From Geodermatophilus sp. TF02-6 (GTDB lineage: Bacteria > Actinomycetota > Actinomycetes > Mycobacteriales > Geodermatophilaceae): a stretch of 64,000 nt of DNA. The DNA lies in NCBI RefSeq assembly GCF_003319115.1, contig NZ_QOHF01000008.1, positions 114,608 through 178,607 on the forward strand. The letters run 5' to 3'. The notes under the pieces were generated by a model. It ran no database searches, was not told the DNA's origin, and saw only the letters and a list, made by a program, of their open reading frames with translations. The stretch's first letter is position 1. Every line of letters starts with the position of its first letter. A program made the position numbers and the translations under genes. Below are positions 51,344 to 60,137 of the stretch, one piece after another.

Positions 51344-52594
51344 CTAGCGGCGTGCCGACGCCGTCGACACGGCGGCGGCAGCCGCGTCGAGATCTGCCAT
51401 CACGTGCCCCATGCGATCGCGCTTGGTCCGCAGGTACCGGATGTTCTCCACCGTCGGAACGGTGGGCAGTGGCACGATGGCGTCGACCACGAGGCCGTAC
51501 CCCTCGAGCCCCAGCTGCTTCTGCGGGTTGTTCGTGATGAGCCGCATGCGCGAGACGCCGAGCGCGGCGAGGATCTGGGCGCCCACCCCGTACTCGCGAC
51601 TGTCGACGGGGAGTCCGAGGGCCAGGTTGGCGTCCAGCGTGTCGATGCCGTGGTCCTGCAACTCGTAGGCCGCGAGCTTGGCCGAGATGCCGATCCCGCG
51701 TCCTTCGTGACCGCGCAGGTAGACCACCACGCCGTGACCCTCGGCCGCGACCATCTCCATGGACCTGTGCAGTTGATTCCCGCAGTCGCACCGCTCGGAG
51801 GAGAAGACGTCACCGGTGAGGCACTCGCTGTGGACCCGCACGAGCGAGGTCTCGGCTTCCGACGGGGTTCCGTGGACGAAGGCCAGGTGCGTGAGGCCGT
51901 CGACGCGGCTCTCGAAGGCGTGGCAGGTGAACGTGCCCCAAGGGGTGGGGATCCTGCCGCGCGAGCGGTGGGAGACGAGCGACTCCGACGCCCGGCGGTG
52001 ACGCACGAGGTCGGCGATGCTGATCATCAGCAGCCCGTGGCGCGCGGCAAACTCCTCCAGCTCGGGGCGACGGGCCATCCCGGTACCGGTCTCGCTCAGG
52101 ATCTCGCACAGCACCCCGGCGGGGTGGAGCCCGGCGAGCCGAGCGAGGTCGACAGCAGCCTCCGTGTGCCCGGCCCGCTGCAGGACACCGCCCGACCGTG
52201 CGCGCAGGACGTTCATGTGCCCCGGGCGGAGCAGGTCCGCGGGCCGTGTCTCCGGGTCCGCGAGCACTCGGGCGGTCGTCGCCCGGTCGTCGGCCGAGAT
52301 GCCCGTCGTGGTGCCGGAGCGCGCATCCACCGTGACGGTGAAGGCGGTGCGCTCCCGCTCCGTGTTGCGCTCCACCATGAGCGGCAGATCGAGGGCGTCG
52401 GCGCGCCCGGCCTCGATCGCCGTGCAGACCAGGCCGGCACCCTTGCGCACGATGAAGACCATGTCCTCGGCGGTGACGAGCTCCGCCGCCATGATGAGGT
52501 CGCCCTCGTTCTCACGGTCCTCGTCGTCCACCACGACCACCATCTCGCCGCGGCGGATGGCCTCGAGAGCACTCGGGATGGTTGCGAACGCCAT
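51344..52594 (-). CDS. ribBA: RibBA: 3,4-dihydroxy-2-butanone 4-phosphate synthase / GTP cyclohydrolase II
   Basis: This 416-residue bifunctional enzyme makes both riboflavin precursors. The N-terminal RibB half has VVVVDDEDREN, TTGISADDRA and LLRPGHMN; the C-terminal RibA half has the zinc motif SECLTGDVFSSERCDCG and the GTP-binding YLRGHEGRGIG. ATG 52594 begins homology, though the frame is open from 52687. A riboflavin gene inside a catabolic regulon with operator 7 in front suggests inducible flavin supply for the flavin-dependent monooxygenases and acyl-CoA dehydrogenases (inference). No other rib genes are nearby. Confidence 0.93.
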   Translation of the reverse strand: MAFATIPSALEAIRRGEMVVVVDDEDRENEGDLIMAAELVTAEDMVFIVRKGAGLVCTAIEAGRADALDLPLMVERNTERERTAFTVTVDARSGTTTGISADDRATTARVLADPETRPADLLRPGHMNVLRARSGGVLQRAGHTEAAVDLARLAGLHPAGVLCEILSETGTGMARRPELEEFAARHGLLMISIADLVRHRRASESLVSHRSRGRIPTPWGTFTCHAFESRVDGLTHLAFVHGTPSEAETSLVRVHSECLTGDVFSSERCDCGNQLHRSMEMVAAEGHGVVVYLRGHEGRGIGISAKLAAYELQDHGIDTLDANLALGLPVDSREYGVGAQILAALGVSRMRLITNNPQKQLGLEGYGLVVDAIVPLPTVPTVENIRYLRTKRDRMGHVMADLDAAAAAVSTASARR

Positions 52595-52654
52595 GAGCTG
52601 TCCGTCCTCGGTAGCCGGGCCCGGGAATCGAGCATGGCGACGCCTGACCCGTTT

Positions 52655-52672
52655 GTCAACGCCTGTGTTGAG
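52655..52672. promoter_or_regulatory. TetR-type operator 7 (ribBA - SDR 2 - TetR promoter)
   Basis: GTCAAC-GCCTGT-GTTGAG, 61 bp before the ribBA start. It allows autoregulation of the TetR gene. Confidence 0.78.
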
Positions 52673-52681
52673 ACGATTCGT

Positions 52682-52761
52682 CGGCACCTGCGCCCGCCGC
52701 AGCAGGACGTCGTCGGGGGCGATCGCCCGGCACCTGCGCCCGCCGCAGCAGGACGTCGTCG
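52682..52761. repeat. Two 34-bp tandem direct repeats, period 46 bp
   Basis: The 34 bp beginning CGGCACCTGCGCCC and ending GGACGTCGTCG occur at 52682-52715 and 52728-52761, identical, separated by 12 bp containing GCGATCGC. The pair lies just upstream of operator 7 and downstream of the flavin reductase end. Role unknown. Confidence 0.85.
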
Positions 52762-52806
52762 AGGCGGAGCGACCGGGGCGGGTGGCGGTTCGTGAGGAGG
52801 CCGGAG

Positions 52807-54033
52807 TCAGCCCGTCGACGCGGCACTCCTGCCGCGGAGCGGGTCCTCCACCGCGACCGGCGTGCGTCCACCCAGGCGCCGCGTGATCCGATCAGCAGCG
52901 GCGCAGAGCCGGTCGCGGTAGGACGCGAGCTCCTCCAGGCGCGAGACGCGGGGCAGGCCGATCAGCGTCAGCATCAGCACGACGTCGCCGCTCACGTCGA
53001 ACACCGGCGCGCTGATGTTGCGCACCCGGTAGGGCTGGTCGTCCACGAGCTCGTCGGGCTCGTGGCTGTGCGGCCCGACCTGCCTGGCCGCCTCCCGGAC
53101 GGCACGCTGCTGCTCCGGGGTCGGTCTGGGCATGGACAGTTGGGCGAGCGCGAGCTCGAAGGCGATGTGCGACCGACCGCCCAGCGCCATCGACCAGCCG
53201 CGCGCGCGGACGCGGTTGACCATGTCCCGGTAGGCGGCGAGGTCCTCCGCCGGGACGTCGGGACCCAGGCGGCGCAGCCACTGCTCGCGGACGTCCTCCC
53301 CCGCCCACGCCACGAACAGGTCGCACAGCGGCGGGACGAACGGCATGCGCTGGCCGATCCGGTCGGCCGGCGCCTGGCCGTACGACTGGCCCGCACTGCC
53401 GATCGTGACTATCTCGTCGCCCACGACGTTGACGGCGAGGCACTCACAGCCGGACTCCTGGGCCACCTGCTCCATCTCGGCCCGCGCGCAGTCCATGACC
53501 CGCAGGTGGGCGAGCAGATCGGGACGGGCCGGCGCGGACAGCGACGCGGCGGTGAACTGCCCGTAGCCGCCGCGGAAGAACAGCAGCGGCGCCGCGTTCG
53601 TGCCCACGGCCAGGTCGAGCACGCGGCCGAGCACGATGTAGTGGTCGCCGGCCTCGAGGACCTCCTGGATCTCGCAGTCGATCCAGGCGACGGCACCGTC
53701 GATGATCGGCGAGCCGCTGCCGGCGGAGTGCCACGAGACGTCGGCGAACTTGTCGCCGCCACGGGCCGCGAACGCGCGGCACACCTGCTCCTGGTCACCG
53801 GACAGGACGCTGATGCAGAACGATCCCGTCTGCCGGATCTTCGGGAAGCTCGTCGACCTCTTGTCTGGGAGGAAGGCGACGAGCGGCGGGTCGAGCGAGA
53901 CCGACGTGAACGACCCGACCGCCATCCCCGCCGGCGTACCGCCCTCCTGCAGCGCGGTGGCGACGACCACACCCGTTGGGAAGTGACCGAGGACGTGCCG
54001 GAAGCGCTGCGGGTCGATGGCGTCAGTGGACAC
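52807..54033 (-). CDS. Flavin reductase fused to an IclR-type ligand-binding domain
   Basis: In this 408-residue protein, residues about 10-165 are a flavin-reductase-like FMN-binding split barrel (FRHVLGHFPTGVVVATA, VGSFTSVSLDPPLVAF, GSFCISVLS). From about 185 an IclR effector domain follows (LAVNVVGDEIVTIG, ISAPVFDVSGDVVLMLTL) without the IclR DNA-binding domain. The reductase would supply FMNH2 to the luciferase-like monooxygenase encoded just upstream. The extra domain may let a ligand modulate flavin reduction (inference). GTG 54033 follows GGAGG. Confidence 0.88.
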   Translation of the reverse strand: MSTDAIDPQRFRHVLGHFPTGVVVATALQEGGTPAGMAVGSFTSVSLDPPLVAFLPDKRSTSFPKIRQTGSFCISVLSGDQEQVCRAFAARGGDKFADVSWHSAGSGSPIIDGAVAWIDCEIQEVLEAGDHYIVLGRVLDLAVGTNAAPLLFFRGGYGQFTAASLSAPARPDLLAHLRVMDCARAEMEQVAQESGCECLAVNVVGDEIVTIGSAGQSYGQAPADRIGQRMPFVPPLCDLFVAWAGEDVREQWLRRLGPDVPAEDLAAYRDMVNRVRARGWSMALGGRSHIAFELALAQLSMPRPTPEQQRAVREAARQVGPHSHEPDELVDDQPYRVRNISAPVFDVSGDVVLMLTLIGLPRVSRLEELASYRDRLCAAADRITRRLGGRTPVAVEDPLRGRSAASTG

Positions 54034-54150
54034 GGCTGGGACCTCCGCCTGTCGCTGGATCGGCACGGACTCGTGCGCGCCGGGGGAGCACCGCCGCGGG
54101 AGCACCGCCGCGGGAGGGCGCGCACTCACCCTCCCGCGGCGGGCGCGGGA

Positions 54151-55344
54151 CTACCTCGACGTGGCGCCGACCGCCGGCACGTTCTTCTCGGCCGCGTGCT
54201 TCTGGGTGAACGCCTGGATGGCGTCCCACTGCGCGGCGGCGAGCGGGTCGCGGACCTGGCGGAGGGCCGCCTCGCTGCTCTGCACCTTCTTGTTGCCGCC
54301 CTGGAAGTACGGCATCACATGGTTCGCGAACAGGTGGTAGTTGTGCTTCTTCGCGCGGAAGTCGGCCCAGTTGTGGTCGAAGTTCAGGTAGCAGCCGAAG
54401 CCGCCGTTGGACTGGTCCCACAGCGCCTGGATCTTGTCGATCGCGTCCTGGTACGTGCCGATGACGCCGGCGCCGCTGTCGAGCACCCACTCGAGGTGGC
54501 CCATGAAGTCGGTGCCGGTGACCTGCATCTGGGGGGTGGATGCGGTGTGCTGCAGGTAGTCGCAGAAGGCGCTGAGCCCGTACTTGACGTCCTCGATGGC
54601 TTGGTCCTTGGTGTCGGCCAGGTGCATGAGGCCGACGAGGCGCCAGCTGTCCCGGTTCGTCGTCTGGCCGTACTTGGCGGCCTGCTCCTCGACGACGTCC
54701 CAGTGGTAGCCGAGGGCGTCGAACCCCTCGGCGGTGAGCGTCGCACCGACGGAGATCATGCCGAGGCCGTGCTTGCCCACGAGGCGGGGTCCGGAGGGCG
54801 AGACGATCGCCGCGGTGGCCACCTCGGGGTGCGGGTAGGTGTAGTTGTCCAGCTGGAGACGGCCCTCGACGAGCTTGTAGCGGTCGGTCTCGATGGAGAT
54901 CGGCTCGTCGGACCTCAGCAGGTGCATCAGCACGTCGACGTCGGTCTCGAGCGACTCGCGGAGGTTGGCCGGGTCGAGCCCGATCATCTTCGCGTCGGTG
55001 GCCAGGGCGCCGGGCCCGACGCCCAGCGTGGCCCGGCCACGCGTCAGGTGGTCGAGCAGGACAAAGCGGTCGGCGACCCACAGCGGGTTGTGGTAGGGCA
55101 GCGACACCACGCCGGTGCCGAGCTTGATCCGCCGCGTGACCTGGGCGACGTGGGCGATGAACATCATCGGGTCGTTGATGGGTTCGACGCCACCGGAGTG
55201 GTGCTCGCCGAACCACGCCTCGTCGAAGCCGAGGGTGTCGAGGTGCTGCACGAGCTCGGTGTCGCGCTGCAACGAGTAGGTGATGTTCTGGTTCGTGGGG
55301 ACGTGGTGTGGCGGAACGAAAGCCCCGAAACGCAGTCGTGACAC
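54151..55344 (-). CDS. Luciferase-like flavin-dependent monooxygenase (limonene monooxygenase-like)
   Basis: This 397-residue bacterial-luciferase-family (LLM) enzyme has RFGAFVPPHH, GFDEAWFGEHHSGG, LGTGVVSLPYHNPL and GRATLGVGPGALATDA, a pattern close to limonene 1,2-monooxygenase (LimB) and related alkene or ketone oxygenases. It uses FMNH2 from a partner reductase, here the downstream fusion gene. GTG 55344 follows AGAGGAG. Operator 8 lies about 95 bp upstream. Confidence 0.9.
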   Translation of the reverse strand: MSRLRFGAFVPPHHVPTNQNITYSLQRDTELVQHLDTLGFDEAWFGEHHSGGVEPINDPMMFIAHVAQVTRRIKLGTGVVSLPYHNPLWVADRFVLLDHLTRGRATLGVGPGALATDAKMIGLDPANLRESLETDVDVLMHLLRSDEPISIETDRYKLVEGRLQLDNYTYPHPEVATAAIVSPSGPRLVGKHGLGMISVGATLTAEGFDALGYHWDVVEEQAAKYGQTTNRDSWRLVGLMHLADTKDQAIEDVKYGLSAFCDYLQHTASTPQMQVTGTDFMGHLEWVLDSGAGVIGTYQDAIDKIQALWDQSNGGFGCYLNFDHNWADFRAKKHNYHLFANHVMPYFQGGNKKVQSSEAALRQVRDPLAAAQWDAIQAFTQKHAAEKNVPAVGATSR

Positions 55345-55438
55345 GCGAACTCCTCTGACCAGGTGGTTCGAGGCGCCGCCAGGTCGCCGGCAGCTCCCTC
55401 GTTCGACGGAGCAAGCGTGGCGCACATCACGTTTTCTT

Positions 55439-55456
55439 GTCAACAGGGTAGTTGAT
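55439..55456. promoter_or_regulatory. TetR-type operator 8 (LLM monooxygenase promoter)
   Basis: GTCAAC-AGGGTA-GTTGAT, 95 bp before the GTG start. Confidence 0.75.
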
Positions 55457-55555
55457 ACACCGTCCGGGGAGGTCACGGCGGGCTCTCCGGGAACGCCGGA
55501 CGCCCGGGACGAGCCACCGGCTCCTCCGCCCGCCAGAGGGTCGTCGGGGCGTCGC

Positions 55556-56356
55556 TCAGCGGCGGGACAGGGAACGCATCAGCCCGAGCCGGTCGCTGAT
55601 GACGACGCCGCCGGTGACGGCGCCGCCGGCCACGGAGACCAGGCCGGCCAGGCCGAGCCGGACCGGATCGTCGGGGATCGGGATCCCCTCCGCGTCGGAC
55701 GCGTCGCCCCGCAGCCGACCGGACTGGGTGGCCGCGAAGGCGACCTGGTCACCGGCGGAGAAGATCTCGGCGACCTCGGCCGAGTCCGGCCCGATCAGCG
55801 GCCCGTCCCGCCCGTCGTCCCACCGGACGCCGTCCACCCCGGGAGCTGCCCCGGTCAGCCATCGGCGCACGACGTCCTCGGCCGCCGGGTCGGGCCCGGC
55901 CGGGCGCACCGTCCAGGGGGCGACCATCGGCGACCCCACGACGTCGGGCCGCCCGTCGGCGAGCTGCCGTCGCCGGGCCGCGTAGTCCTCCTGGGTCCAG
56001 TTCTCAGTCAGCCGCTCGCCGTCCCACCGGAAGAGGGCCACGCCGTTCCAGGTGGCGGTCCGCAGCTCGTGCCGGGCCGAGGCGCCGTGCTCGCTGAAGT
56101 GGATGGCCAGCCGGTCGCCGGTGGTCACCAGGTCGTGCACGGTCAGCAGGAGGCCCGGGAACTGGGTGAGCTGCCCGAGCGTCGCCGGGGCGTAGGCCTC
56201 GAGCCCGTCGAGGTCGATCCCGCCGATGTGCACCTGGTAGTCGGGGGTCATGATCTGCGGCGGCACGGCGCTGTCGGCACGGTCGAGCCAGTCGATGGTG
56301 AACCGCTGGGCCAGCCGGACGAGCGGGTGGACGGATCCGTCCGGAGCGTCGTCCAC
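55556..56356 (-). CDS. SnoaL/NTF2-like protein
   Basis: This 266-residue protein has an N-terminal NTF2-like/SnoaL half (QRFTIDWLDRAD, PDYQVHIGGIDLDG, WNGVALFRWDGERLTENW) and a second region of less clear nature. GTG 56356 lies 2 nt after the ligase stop, giving tight coupling. The NTF2 fold includes limonene-epoxide hydrolase and polyketide cyclases. Beside a LimB-like oxygenase an epoxide hydrolase role is conceivable, but the key Asp-Arg-Asp triad was not verified. Confidence 0.75.
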   Translation of the reverse strand: MDDAPDGSVHPLVRLAQRFTIDWLDRADSAVPPQIMTPDYQVHIGGIDLDGLEAYAPATLGQLTQFPGLLLTVHDLVTTGDRLAIHFSEHGASARHELRTATWNGVALFRWDGERLTENWTQEDYAARRRQLADGRPDVVGSPMVAPWTVRPAGPDPAAEDVVRRWLTGAAPGVDGVRWDDGRDGPLIGPDSAEVAEIFSAGDQVAFAATQSGRLRGDASDAEGIPIPDDPVRLGLAGLVSVAGGAVTGGVVISDRLGLMRSLSRR

Positions 56357-56358
56357 GA

Positions 56359-57915
56359 TCAGTGCACCTTCCGGCCGAGGCCGGCCCAGAACGGCTCGCG
56401 AAGCACCTTCTTGAGCACCTTCCCCGAGGCGTTTCGCGGCAGCTCGTCGGCGAAGTCGACCGTGGTCGGGCACTTGTAGTGGGCGAGCCGGTCCCGGGCG
56501 AAGGCGATCAGCGACGCCTCGTCCAGCGCCGACCCGGGGCGGCGGACGACGACGGCCTTGACCGTCTCACCCCAGCGGTCCGACGGGACGCCGATCACCG
56601 CGGCCTCGAGCACCTCGGGGTGGGCGTAGAGGACGTTCTCCACCTCGGCCGGGTACACGTTCTCCCCTCCGGAGACGACCATGTCCTTCATCCGGTCGTG
56701 CATGTACACGTAGCCCTCGTCGTCGAGGTACGCCGCGTCGCCGGTCCGCAGCCAGCCGCCCTGCACCAGGGTCTCGGCGGTGAGGGCCGGCTGCCCCCAG
56801 TAGCCGACGGTGTTCTGGCCGGAGCGCACCCAGATCTCGCCGACCCCTCCGATGGCGGCGTCCTCGCCGGTGGCCGGGTCCACCACCCGCAGCTCCACCC
56901 ACGGGAGCGGCCGACCCACGGACCGCAGCAGCGTGGCCCGGGGTCCGCCCGGGTCGTGGTCCTCCGGCGCGAGCGCGGTCACGCTGCCCGCCGTCTCGGT
57001 CATGCCGTAGACGCCCATGAAGTCGCAGCCGAAGAGCGCGATCGCCTTGAGCAGCTGGGTCTCCCCCATCGGCGCCGCGCCGTAGGCGATCCGGCGCAGG
57101 CTGGACAGGTCGGTTCCCGACAGCGCCGGGCTCTCGGCGAGCAGCTGCACGACCGCGGGCACCAGGAAGGTGTGCGTGACGCGGTGCCGCTCGATCAGCC
57201 CCAGCAGGGCGACCGGGTCGACGTCGCGGACCAAGACGGTGTGCCCGCCCTGCCCCATGGCGGTCAGGCTGTAACCGACCCCGCCGATGTGGAACAGCGG
57301 TGAGGCCACCAGGTTCACCGTGTCCGGGCCCATCCCGTAGCACTCCCGGCCCATGCGGGGGGTGAACACCAGATTGGCCGAGGTGAGCATGGCGCCCTTG
57401 GGCTGGCCCGTGGTGCCGGAGCTGTACAGCTGCAGGACGACGTCGTCCGGGTTCGTCCCCGCTCCCGGATCCTCGGCCGGGGCGCTCGCGAGCCACGCCT
57501 CGTAGTCCTCGCCCAGCTCCACGACGCGCACACCGTCCGGGGCGGCGCCCAGCAGCTCGCCGAACTCCGGCGCGACCACCACCACGCGAGGCCGGGCGTC
57601 GGCCACGATCGCGGCGATCTCCGGGGCCGCCAGCCGGAAGTTCAGCCCGACGGCGACGGCGCCGAGCTTGGCCGCGCCGAACACGACCTCGTAGAAGGTG
57701 GGCGCGTTCTTGTCGAGGATCGCCACCCGGTCCTGGGGGCCGACACCGGCCCGTAGCAGCGCCTGGGCGACGGTGGAGCTGCGCGCGTCCAGCTCGGTGA
57801 AGCTCAGCGTGACCTCGCCCAGGGTCACGGCGGGCGCCTGCGGCCGGCCGGCCGCCAGGTCGCGGATCAGCCCCGCCAGGGTGGTGGAGGCGGGAGCGGG
57901 CACGGCGGCGGACAC
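56359..57915 (-). CDS. Acyl-CoA synthetase / fatty-acid-CoA ligase (paralogue 2)
   Basis: A 518-residue ANL ligase with LQLYSSGTTGQPKGA, YGMTETAGS, LRTGDAAY, MVVSGGENVYP and NASGKVLKK. It is paralogous to 33125-34702 over the whole length (shared EDHDPGGPRA and HYKCPT phrases). It is encoded 23 bp after acyl-CoA dehydrogenase 2 and followed by the SnoaL-like gene, one operon. Confidence 0.93.
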   Translation of the reverse strand: MSAAVPAPASTTLAGLIRDLAAGRPQAPAVTLGEVTLSFTELDARSSTVAQALLRAGVGPQDRVAILDKNAPTFYEVVFGAAKLGAVAVGLNFRLAAPEIAAIVADARPRVVVVAPEFGELLGAAPDGVRVVELGEDYEAWLASAPAEDPGAGTNPDDVVLQLYSSGTTGQPKGAMLTSANLVFTPRMGRECYGMGPDTVNLVASPLFHIGGVGYSLTAMGQGGHTVLVRDVDPVALLGLIERHRVTHTFLVPAVVQLLAESPALSGTDLSSLRRIAYGAAPMGETQLLKAIALFGCDFMGVYGMTETAGSVTALAPEDHDPGGPRATLLRSVGRPLPWVELRVVDPATGEDAAIGGVGEIWVRSGQNTVGYWGQPALTAETLVQGGWLRTGDAAYLDDEGYVYMHDRMKDMVVSGGENVYPAEVENVLYAHPEVLEAAVIGVPSDRWGETVKAVVVRRPGSALDEASLIAFARDRLAHYKCPTTVDFADELPRNASGKVLKKVLREPFWAGLGRKVH

Positions 57916-57938
57916 GGCACTCCTGTTGCGGTCGGTGG

Positions 57939-59129
57939 TCAGTAGCTCTTGGGCAGGCCCAGGCTGTGCTGGGCCACGTGGTTGAGCACCATCTCCCGGC
58001 TCACCGGTGCGGTCTTGAACATCCGGGCGATGAACCAGAGGTCGGCCAACCCGAACTCGTTGGACAGCCCGTTGCCGCCGTGCACCTGGATGGCCTGGTC
58101 CAGCGCCTGCACGCAGGCGTCACCGGCGGCGAACTTGGCGATGTTGCCGGCCTCGGCGGCGTCGAGCCCCTGGTCGGTCATCGTGGCCGCGCGCATGGTC
58201 ATCAGGCGGGCGAGCTCCACGTCGACGTAGGCCTTGGCCAGGGGGTGCGCCACCCCCTGGTGCGCGCCGATCGGCGTCTTCCACACGGTGCGCTCGCGGG
58301 CGTACTGGGCACCCCGGGCCAGCGCGTAGCGCCCGAGCCCGTTGGCCATGCATGCGGCGGCGACCCGCTCCGGGTTGAGCCCGGCGAAGACCTGCTTGAG
58401 GCCCTCGCCCTCCACCCCGACCAGGCCGGCGCGCTCGACCGGGACGTCGTCGAAGAAGGTGGTGAACTGCTTCTCGGGCAACTGCAGCGCCGAGTCGAGC
58501 TGCTGGAAGGTCAGCCCCGGGGCGTCGGTGCCCACGATGAACAGCGAGAGCGTGTGCCGGCCGTCGGGGCCGGGCTCGGCGTCCCGGGCGACGACGAGCA
58601 GCGCCTGGCACTCGTCCACGCCGGACGTCCAGTACTTCTGCCCGCGCAGCCGCCACCCGTCGCCGTCCCTGTGTGCCGTCGTGGTGATCTTGTGGGTGTT
58701 GGAGCCGGCGTCGGGCTCGGTGATGGCGAAGGCCATGCGGAAGGTCCCGTCGGCGATGCCGGGGAGGTACTTCTGTTTCTGCTCGGCGGTGCCGTGGGCA
58801 GCGAGGACGGACCCGCAGATCGCTGGGCTGATGACGATCATGAACATCGGGCAGCCCTGCGCGGCCATCTCCTCGATGACGACGGCGAGGTCGGCCAGGC
58901 CGCCGCCTCCGCCGCCGTACTCCTCGGGCAGGTGCACGCCGAGGAAGCCGGCCGCACCCATGTCCGCCCACAGCGCGTCGGCCTTCTCCCCCTTGGCGAC
59001 GACGTCCTGGAAGTAGGAGCGGCCGTAGCTCCCGACGAGCTTGGCGACGCTGTCCCGGAGGTCACGGTGCTCGTCGCTGGTGTCGCAGATCAGCGACGTC
59101 CGGCCCAGTCCGATCGGCTGCCCGCCCAC
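57939..59129 (-). CDS. Acyl-CoA dehydrogenase (paralogue 2)
   Basis: A 396-residue FAD enzyme with FAITEPDAGSNTH, QLPEKQFTTFFDDV, GAHQGVAHPLAKAYV and QVHGGNGLSNEFGL. It is very similar to paralogue 1 at 31935 and ends with the same QHSLGLPKSY. It is the first gene of the operon ACAD2 - ligase 2 - SnoaL-like. Operator 9 lies 37 bp upstream of its ATG. Confidence 0.93.
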   Translation of the reverse strand: MGGQPIGLGRTSLICDTSDEHRDLRDSVAKLVGSYGRSYFQDVVAKGEKADALWADMGAAGFLGVHLPEEYGGGGGGLADLAVVIEEMAAQGCPMFMIVISPAICGSVLAAHGTAEQKQKYLPGIADGTFRMAFAITEPDAGSNTHKITTTAHRDGDGWRLRGQKYWTSGVDECQALLVVARDAEPGPDGRHTLSLFIVGTDAPGLTFQQLDSALQLPEKQFTTFFDDVPVERAGLVGVEGEGLKQVFAGLNPERVAAACMANGLGRYALARGAQYARERTVWKTPIGAHQGVAHPLAKAYVDVELARLMTMRAATMTDQGLDAAEAGNIAKFAAGDACVQALDQAIQVHGGNGLSNEFGLADLWFIARMFKTAPVSREMVLNHVAQHSLGLPKSY

Positions 59130-59165
59130 GTCGAACCCCCTCGTCCGCGGCCGTCCCGGCCGGTC

Positions 59166-59183
59166 GTCAACAGTGCAGTTGAC
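59166..59183. promoter_or_regulatory. TetR-type operator 9 (ACAD2 promoter)
   Basis: GTCAAC-AGTGCA-GTTGAC, perfect arms, 37 bp before the ATG of ACAD2. Confidence 0.82.
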
Positions 59184-59216
59184 GATAGGGCGGTGAGCTG
59201 CTCCACGTCAACGCGT

Positions 59217-60068
59217 TCAGGCGGACCGGTCCCAGTCGTAGAAGCCGCGCCCTGTCTTGCGGCCCAGCTCGCCTGCCTCGACCTTCTCGATCAGCAGCTG
59301 CGGCGGCGTGAACTGCGGGCCGAGGGCCCGCTCGAGGTTGCGGGCGATGTGCAGCCGGACGTCGAGACCGACGATGTCGCTCAGCCGCAGCGGCCCGACG
59401 GGGTGCCGGTACGCGAGCTGGATGGCCCGGTCGATCTCGGCGGGCTCGCCGACCCCCGACTCCACCATCCGGATCGCCTCCAGCGCGGCGACGACGTCCA
59501 GCCGGCTGGTGGCGAAGCCCGGCACGTCGCGCACGACGGCGGTCTGCTTGCCGATGCCGGCGACCGCGCTCAGCGCCGCCTCGAGGGTCTCGTCGCTGGT
59601 GGCCGCACCCCGCACCACCTCGACCACGGGGATCGACCAGACGGGGTTGAAGAAGTGCAGGCCCAGGAAGCGCTCCGGCGCCGCCAGTGCCGAGGCCAGG
59701 TCGTCGATGGACAGTGCACTGGTGTTGCTGGCCAGCACCGCGGGCCCGCGGGACTCGGCGGCGACCAGCACCGAGCGCTTCAGCTCGCGCGACTCGGGCA
59801 CGGTCTCGACGACCAGGTCGAGTCCTCCCGGGAGCTGCTCGGCAGAGGTCACGTGCCCGATCCGCTCCCTCAGGGCCGCCGCCGTCTCGGCCGCGAGCTT
59901 CCCCCGAGCGACGCCACCGGCCGCGGCCTGCTCGACCTCCGCCCGGAGCGTGGCCATCCTCGCGTCGTCCGGCTCCACGACGGTGGTCGTGGCACCGGCG
60001 ACGGCGAAGACGTAGGCGATCCCGATGCCCATCGTCCCGCCGCCGATCACTCCGACGTTGCTCGCCAT
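59217..60068 (-). CDS. 3-hydroxyacyl-CoA dehydrogenase (NAD-binding, HBD/FadB2 type)
   Basis: This 283-residue enzyme has GGGTMGIGIA at the N-terminus, catalytic ASNTSAL and GLHFFNPV with His, a Glu in VVETVPES, and a C-terminal helical domain (YRHPVGPLRLSDIVGLD). It oxidises 3-hydroxyacyl-CoA to 3-ketoacyl-CoA between the hydratase and thiolase steps encoded elsewhere in the cluster. It has its own operator 10. The nearby ACAD2 promoter starts within 90 bp of its stop. Confidence 0.94.
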   Translation of the reverse strand: MASNVGVIGGGTMGIGIAYVFAVAGATTTVVEPDDARMATLRAEVEQAAAGGVARGKLAAETAAALRERIGHVTSAEQLPGGLDLVVETVPESRELKRSVLVAAESRGPAVLASNTSALSIDDLASALAAPERFLGLHFFNPVWSIPVVEVVRGAATSDETLEAALSAVAGIGKQTAVVRDVPGFATSRLDVVAALEAIRMVESGVGEPAEIDRAIQLAYRHPVGPLRLSDIVGLDVRLHIARNLERALGPQFTPPQLLIEKVEAGELGRKTGRGFYDWDRSA

Positions 60069-60097
60069 GTTGGTCCCCTCCGGCCTGGCCTTTGGCC

Positions 60098-60115
60098 ATC
60101 AACATAGCCGTTGAC
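60098..60115. promoter_or_regulatory. TetR-type operator 10 (hydroxyacyl-CoA dehydrogenase promoter)
   Basis: ATCAAC-ATAGCC-GTTGAC, one base from consensus, 30 bp before the ATG. Confidence 0.75.
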
Positions 60116-60137
60116 GATCGTTCCGGGGAGGCCCCTG

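Noticed and set aside
59207..59219. Possible twelfth TetR operator (GTCAAC near GTTCAG)
   Set aside because: The spacer is 2 nt instead of 6 and the right half-site is wrong; it lies at the end of the hydroxyacyl-CoA dehydrogenase gene rather than in a promoter.
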